From contig JAITRK010000026.1 of the NCBI GenBank assembly GCA_031288435.1, forward strand, positions 1 through 7,274: DNA of 7,274 nt, given 5' to 3'. The position numbers and the translations under genes were made by a program. The notes beneath the pieces were generated by a model. It did not search any database, was not told where the DNA came from, and saw only the letters and a list, made by a program, of their open reading frames with translations. Below, piece by piece: positions 4,405 to 7,274 of the stretch. Within the stretch, counting starts at the first letter, position 1. Every line of letters starts with the position of its first letter. This DNA is from Holosporaceae bacterium. Lineage in GTDB: Bacteria > Pseudomonadota > Alphaproteobacteria > UBA3830.

Positions 4405-6093
4405 TCAGGTTGATCTTGTGACGTAATATTGCTGAGCGATGGAGAAAATATTGCTGAAAGTCCAATATATAACCAATCCAGCAGGAAGTTGGGCGAACAT
4501 GAATGTAAACATAATCGGAAGTATAAACATCATGCTAGCCTGAGCCGGATCTGACGGTTCTGGTCCCATTTTTTGCTGCAACAGCATCGAAATTCCCATG
4601 AGTATTGGCCAAATTCCTATGCGCAGGAATTCCGGCAAATTAATCGGCAACAGCCCAAATAAATTGAAAATAGTCATTGGATCCGGCATCGATAGGTCAT
4701 GGATCCAGCCAATAAAAGGAGCCTGACGCATTTCTATGGATATATACAAAACCTTATACAGCGCAAACAACACTGGAGATTGCACAAGCGACGGCACGCA
4801 CCCTCCAATCGGATTTATGTTTTCTTTTTTATACAGCTCCGACATTTCTTGTCCAAGTTTGGTCTTGTCATCGGCATATTTTTTCTGAAGCGCCTGAATT
4901 TTCGGCTGAATCTTTTTCATGCGATTCATGGATTTGTAAGATTTATTGGCAAACGGCAACAGCGCCAGTTTTATGAGTAGAGTAATCAGCAGTATTCCAA
5001 GCCCCATATTGCCCACCATATCTTTGGCGAAAGCCAGAGCAAGCAGGAGCGGATAGGTCATGAAGTAGAGATAGCCGAAGTCTATAGCCCGGTCGAGATG
5101 CTTTACCCCAAGTGTTTTTTCGTACATATCCAGCGTTTTTATTTCTTTCGCGCCAGCGAACAAATTATTTGTTATGGAAATTTCCGACGATGGAGCAACC
5201 TGCAAAACATCTCCGGAGCTTTCTACTTTGTAGATTTTTTTGCCATTAGAGGAAAAATGTCCGTACGATACCCTATTATTGGCGTTTTGGCTTGGAATAA
5301 AGGCCACTAGCCAATATTTGTCTGTGATCCCAAACCATCCTCCCCTTGTATCGTATGTCACATCATTTTTTTTATCGATATCTTCGTAGCTGACTTCTTC
5401 CAATCGACCATTAAGATATCCGAGTGGTCCTTCGTAAAAAGTCCAGGCGTTGGCCGGATCTCGCAAAAACTCCCGACATATTTTTAGCCGCGACTGTAAT
5501 TTTACAATGCTATCACCATAATTCTTGATACGATCGACGATGGTTATGACAAAATTATTATCTATGGAGATATGTTTTTCAAACAACAGACCGTTTTTAT
5601 TGTCCCAACTTAGAACAATTGGAGAACCTTCTGATAGCTCGTCGCCACTGGCTTTCCACAGACTGGTTTCGTTCGGCAGAGGGATTGATTTATCTTCGGA
5701 ATACCAATCGCTAACGACGTAATAGGCATTCTTTTCGTTCCCTAGAATCGATACTTTCTCCGGCATGTCCAGCGTTTCTCTATAACTTTTAAGGGAAATA
5801 GTCTCCAATTTTGCGCCTTTGCTGGACAGAGAGCCGCCAAGGCTTTTGGTATTTATGGTTATTTGGCGCTCCGGTTCCTCAGCGACAGCTTCTGGTATCG
5901 GAGAAGCCTCCCCGGAAGCTTCGGATATGGCCTGAATTACACCAGGCTTTGTCATCGGCATGCTTGTGGTTTGAGAATTCTGCTGAATCACAGGAGCAGT
6001 GCCTCCAAAAAAGTGCTGATGAACCAGCATTATCAGTAACGAAACAGCGAAAAATATTAGCATGTTTCGCTTTTCTTCATTTTTCTCTTCCAT
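4405..6093 (-). CDS. yidC: membrane protein insertase YidC (Oxa1 family), 562 aa
   Basis: YidC inserts inner-membrane proteins, alone or with SecYEG, and helps fold them. Numbered from my start: a short charged N-terminus with EKRN, then TM1 at about 11-25; a linker rich in Ser, Pro, Glu and Ala (30-75); the periplasmic P1 domain (about 76-325, with GPLGYLNGRLEEVSYEDI and GGWFGITDKYW); and the Oxa1 core from about 340. K375 in the core's first TM (LLITLLIKLALLPFANKSY) holds the place of the E. coli groove arginine. Next come the cytoplasmic loop (MNRMKKIQPKIQALQKKYADDK), INPIGGCVPSLVQSPVLFALY, the RQAPFIGWIHDLSMPDP signature, and the last TMs with LPAGLVIYWTFSNIFSIAQQYY. The C-terminus is short, without a long basic tail. 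The frame extends to an ATG at 6114, but GGAGA five bases before the ATG at 6093 and the family-like N-terminus favour the inner start. It lies 94 bp after the phosphoesterase gene on the same strand. The usual rnpA-yidD-yidC neighbours are absent. Confidence 0.96.
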   Translation of the reverse strand: MEEKNEEKRNMLIFFAVSLLIMLVHQHFFGGTAPVIQQNSQTTSMPMTKPGVIQAISEASGEASPIPEAVAEEPERQITINTKSLGGSLSSKGAKLETISLKSYRETLDMPEKVSILGNEKNAYYVVSDWYSEDKSIPLPNETSLWKASGDELSEGSPIVLSWDNKNGLLFEKHISIDNNFVITIVDRIKNYGDSIVKLQSRLKICREFLRDPANAWTFYEGPLGYLNGRLEEVSYEDIDKKNDVTYDTRGGWFGITDKYWLVAFIPSQNANNRVSYGHFSSNGKKIYKVESSGDVLQVAPSSEISITNNLFAGAKEIKTLDMYEKTLGVKHLDRAIDFGYLYFMTYPLLLALAFAKDMVGNMGLGILLITLLIKLALLPFANKSYKSMNRMKKIQPKIQALQKKYADDKTKLGQEMSELYKKENINPIGGCVPSLVQSPVLFALYKVLYISIEMRQAPFIGWIHDLSMPDPMTIFNLFGLLPINLPEFLRIGIWPILMGISMLLQQKMGPEPSDPAQASMMFILPIMFTFMFAQLPAGLVIYWTFSNIFSIAQQYYVTRST

Positions 6094-6098
6094 AGAAT

Positions 6099-6103
6099 TC
6101 TCC
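6099..6103 (-). promoter_or_regulatory. Shine-Dalgarno site choosing the inner yidC start
   Basis: The coding strand reads GGAGA (plus TCTCC at 6099-6103), five bases before the ATG at 6093. The upstream in-frame ATG at 6114 is preceded only by CCGGTGA, a poor match. This decides for a 562-aa product over the 569-aa one. Confidence 0.6.
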
Positions 6104-6135
6104 AGATGATTCACCGGTTAGAATTGTAAATGAAC

Positions 6136-6145
6136 ATTCTAGAAT
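6136..6145. repeat. 10-bp perfect palindrome between yidC and the phosphoesterase gene
   Basis: ATTCTAGAAT is a perfect 10-bp palindrome 43 bases upstream of the yidC start used here, in the 94-bp intergenic gap. It could be a dimeric regulator site, though a single 10-mer palindrome in AT-rich DNA is weak evidence. I found no clear promoter in this gap. Confidence 0.3.
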
Positions 6146-6187
6146 TGCAATGCCCGAATAGGAGAAACGCAGCGCAACTATCTCGTC

Positions 6188-7039
6188 TCATTCGGCAAAT
6201 TCACCGCGCGGACGCAGGATTCCACCCATCAAAATTTGCTCCAGCGACAACGCCAGACCAGTTCTGGTATCAACGTCTACTATTACGCCAGAAAGCGTTG
6301 CTTCGCCGCACGCCGACTTTATGTCGCTGCAGGATGCGCTTTTTGTAAACAACGCTATGCAGGAATTTTTTTCCATGCCGATCACAGAATCGTAATCTCC
6401 ACACATGCCAATATCCGTCTGATAGGCGGTTCCGCCTGGCAGAATGCGCCCGTCAGCCGTTGGTATGTGCGTATGCGTACCAACGACCACGGAAACGCGC
6501 CCATCTAGAAAATTAGCGAAAGCGTTTTTCTCTGTGGTCTGTTCGGCGTGAAAATCTACTACTATCACATCGACGGTTTTTCCGAGCACATATTTGTCCA
6601 GTAGCCGATGCATGCAGTCGAATGGATCGCCACTCGTCAACGACGGCGGCATATGTTTCTGCCCTAGCAAATGCACCACCAATATTTTGACGCCATCCTT
6701 CGTTATAATTTCATAGATGCCGTTGCCAATGGATTTATCCAGATTCAGCGGACGCAGCAGCCTTTTTTCTGTAACAATAAAAGGCTCGATTTCTTCTCTA
6801 TGGAACAAATGATTGCCGCCGGTCAGCAGGTCCGCTTCACAATCGAAGAATTCAACAGCAATTTCTGGAGTAATTCCCAATCCATCTGCGGAGTTATCAA
6901 CATTTAGAATCACAAAATCAATGCCAGCGCGCCGACGGAGAGCTGGCACATATCTGCGTATCGCAGCCCGCCCAGGCTCTCCTGATACATCACCGCAAAG
7001 CAATAATCTCAGAAGGCCGTTTTTCTTTACTTCGAGCAT
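6188..7039 (-). CDS. TIGR00282/YmdB-family metallophosphoesterase, 283 aa
   Basis: This family is a binuclear-metal phosphoesterase; Bacillus YmdB hydrolyses 2',3'-cyclic nucleotides. Its role in Proteobacteria is unsettled. Nearly the whole fold is visible: CGDVSGEPGR (D17), ILNVDNSADGLGITPE (D48, N49), LLTGGNHLF (N76, H77), KRLLRPLNL, VDFHAE (H164), VSVVVGTHTHIPTADGRIL (H189, H191), GGTAYQTDIGMCGDYDSVIG, and SGVIVDVDTRTG. The family's usual NGEN is NVDN here, so the Glu metal ligand is replaced by Asp (D48), a conservative change. The residue pair after GNH is also unusual (LFHREEI for a typical xDxxEI). Length is close to or slightly above family norm. The open frame reaches a TTG at 7054, but GGAG nine bases before the ATG at 7039 supports the ATG; the TTG itself overlaps that site. 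It probably shares a transcript with yidC downstream and the partial gene upstream, 47 bp away. Confidence 0.92.
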   Translation of the reverse strand: MLEVKKNGLLRLLLCGDVSGEPGRAAIRRYVPALRRRAGIDFVILNVDNSADGLGITPEIAVEFFDCEADLLTGGNHLFHREEIEPFIVTEKRLLRPLNLDKSIGNGIYEIITKDGVKILVVHLLGQKHMPPSLTSGDPFDCMHRLLDKYVLGKTVDVIVVDFHAEQTTEKNAFANFLDGRVSVVVGTHTHIPTADGRILPGGTAYQTDIGMCGDYDSVIGMEKNSCIALFTKSASCSDIKSACGEATLSGVIVDVDTRTGLALSLEQILMGGILRPRGEFAE

Positions 7040-7048
7040 GTTGCAATT

Positions 7049-7052
7049 CTCC
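7049..7052 (-). promoter_or_regulatory. Shine-Dalgarno site choosing the ATG start of the phosphoesterase gene
   Basis: The coding strand has GGAG (plus CTCC at 7049-7052), nine bases before the ATG at 7039. The possible TTG start at 7054 would place this GGAG inside the coding sequence, so the shorter ATG product is preferred. Confidence 0.6.
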
Positions 7053-7086
7053 AAAGTTAGAGACGGCCTGCCAAATCAGGTAGAAG

Positions 7087-7274
7087 CTACTTCAAGCTTT
7101 CTTTAGCCGTTCTTAATACGTTAACATTTACCTTTCGAGCATTTTTTATGCCGTCGGTCGTCAGGCTGGTTCCAAAGAAAATTCTCTGCTTATTTCTATG
7201 AGACGCCTTTTTACCGTCATGTTCGTATTGATTTTCTATTTTTTCCTCTGCCTTCACATTAAAGTAACCGCCTT
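7087..7274 (-). CDS. 3' end of an unrecognised gene, cut by the window edge (61 aa visible)
   Basis: From the window edge the minus strand is open for 61 codons to a TAG at 7087-7089; the other two minus frames close within a few codons of the edge. The visible residues are charged (KAEEKIENQYEHDGKKASH, then RNKQRIFFGTSL, ending AKESLK), like a soluble C-terminal tail with a short hydrophobic segment. I do not recognise the family. It sits 47 bp upstream of the phosphoesterase start on the same strand and is probably its operon partner. In many Alphaproteobacteria a 5-formyltetrahydrofolate cyclo-ligase precedes this phosphoesterase, but this tail does not look like that enzyme to me. Confidence 0.5.
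   Translation of the reverse strand, partial: GGYFNVKAEEKIENQYEHDGKKASHRNKQRIFFGTSLTTDGIKNARKVNVNVLRTAKESLK

Overview
The window looks like part of a Gram-negative, probably alphaproteobacterial, AT-rich genome. The main evidence is a full-length proteobacterial-type YidC, with an N-terminal membrane anchor and a large periplasmic domain, next to a TIGR00282/YmdB-type metallophosphoesterase, a gene widely kept in Alphaproteobacteria. The dense set of small secreted proteins of unknown family, low-complexity charged repeats and decayed 3' ends would suit a host-associated (Rickettsiales/Holosporales-like) bacterium. That lifestyle and lineage are inferences; nothing here fixes the taxon.

Layout. 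Positions 1-4372 form an accessory block of four genes whose products all start with an export signal or membrane anchor. They are: a 167-aa secreted protein (44-547, +); a 385-aa secreted protein with a long Glu/Lys/Arg helix (667-1824, +); a 274-aa secreted protein with a heptad-repeat stalk encoded by 63-bp DNA repeats (2193-3017, -); and a 374-aa membrane-anchored or secreted protein with an HEMLH zinc-protease motif resembling M91 effector peptidases (3248-4372, +). Convergent genes 2 and 3 both appear to have lost their original C-termini to a single-base shift. The space between them holds an unannotated 86-codon minus-strand open frame and several inverted repeats. The divergent genes 3 and 4 share a 230-bp spacer with one candidate promoter in each direction.

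Positions 4405-7274 are a conserved housekeeping block on the minus strand. In transcription order it holds the 3' end of an unrecognised gene, a YmdB/TIGR00282 metallophosphoesterase, and yidC. The spacings suggest one transcription unit. For both complete genes the best-supported start is internal to the longest open frame, chosen by Shine-Dalgarno position.

How the parts fit: the exported proteins need the Sec/YidC envelope machinery in a general way, but nothing shows a specific functional link between the two blocks. The most attractive biological lead is the secreted-protein block as a small effector or surface-protein island. It contains one probable metalloprotease, two long-helix proteins, and a shared signal-peptide pattern with Met just after the predicted cleavage site. 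No tRNA, rRNA, CRISPR array, complete insertion sequence or convincing intrinsic terminator was found.
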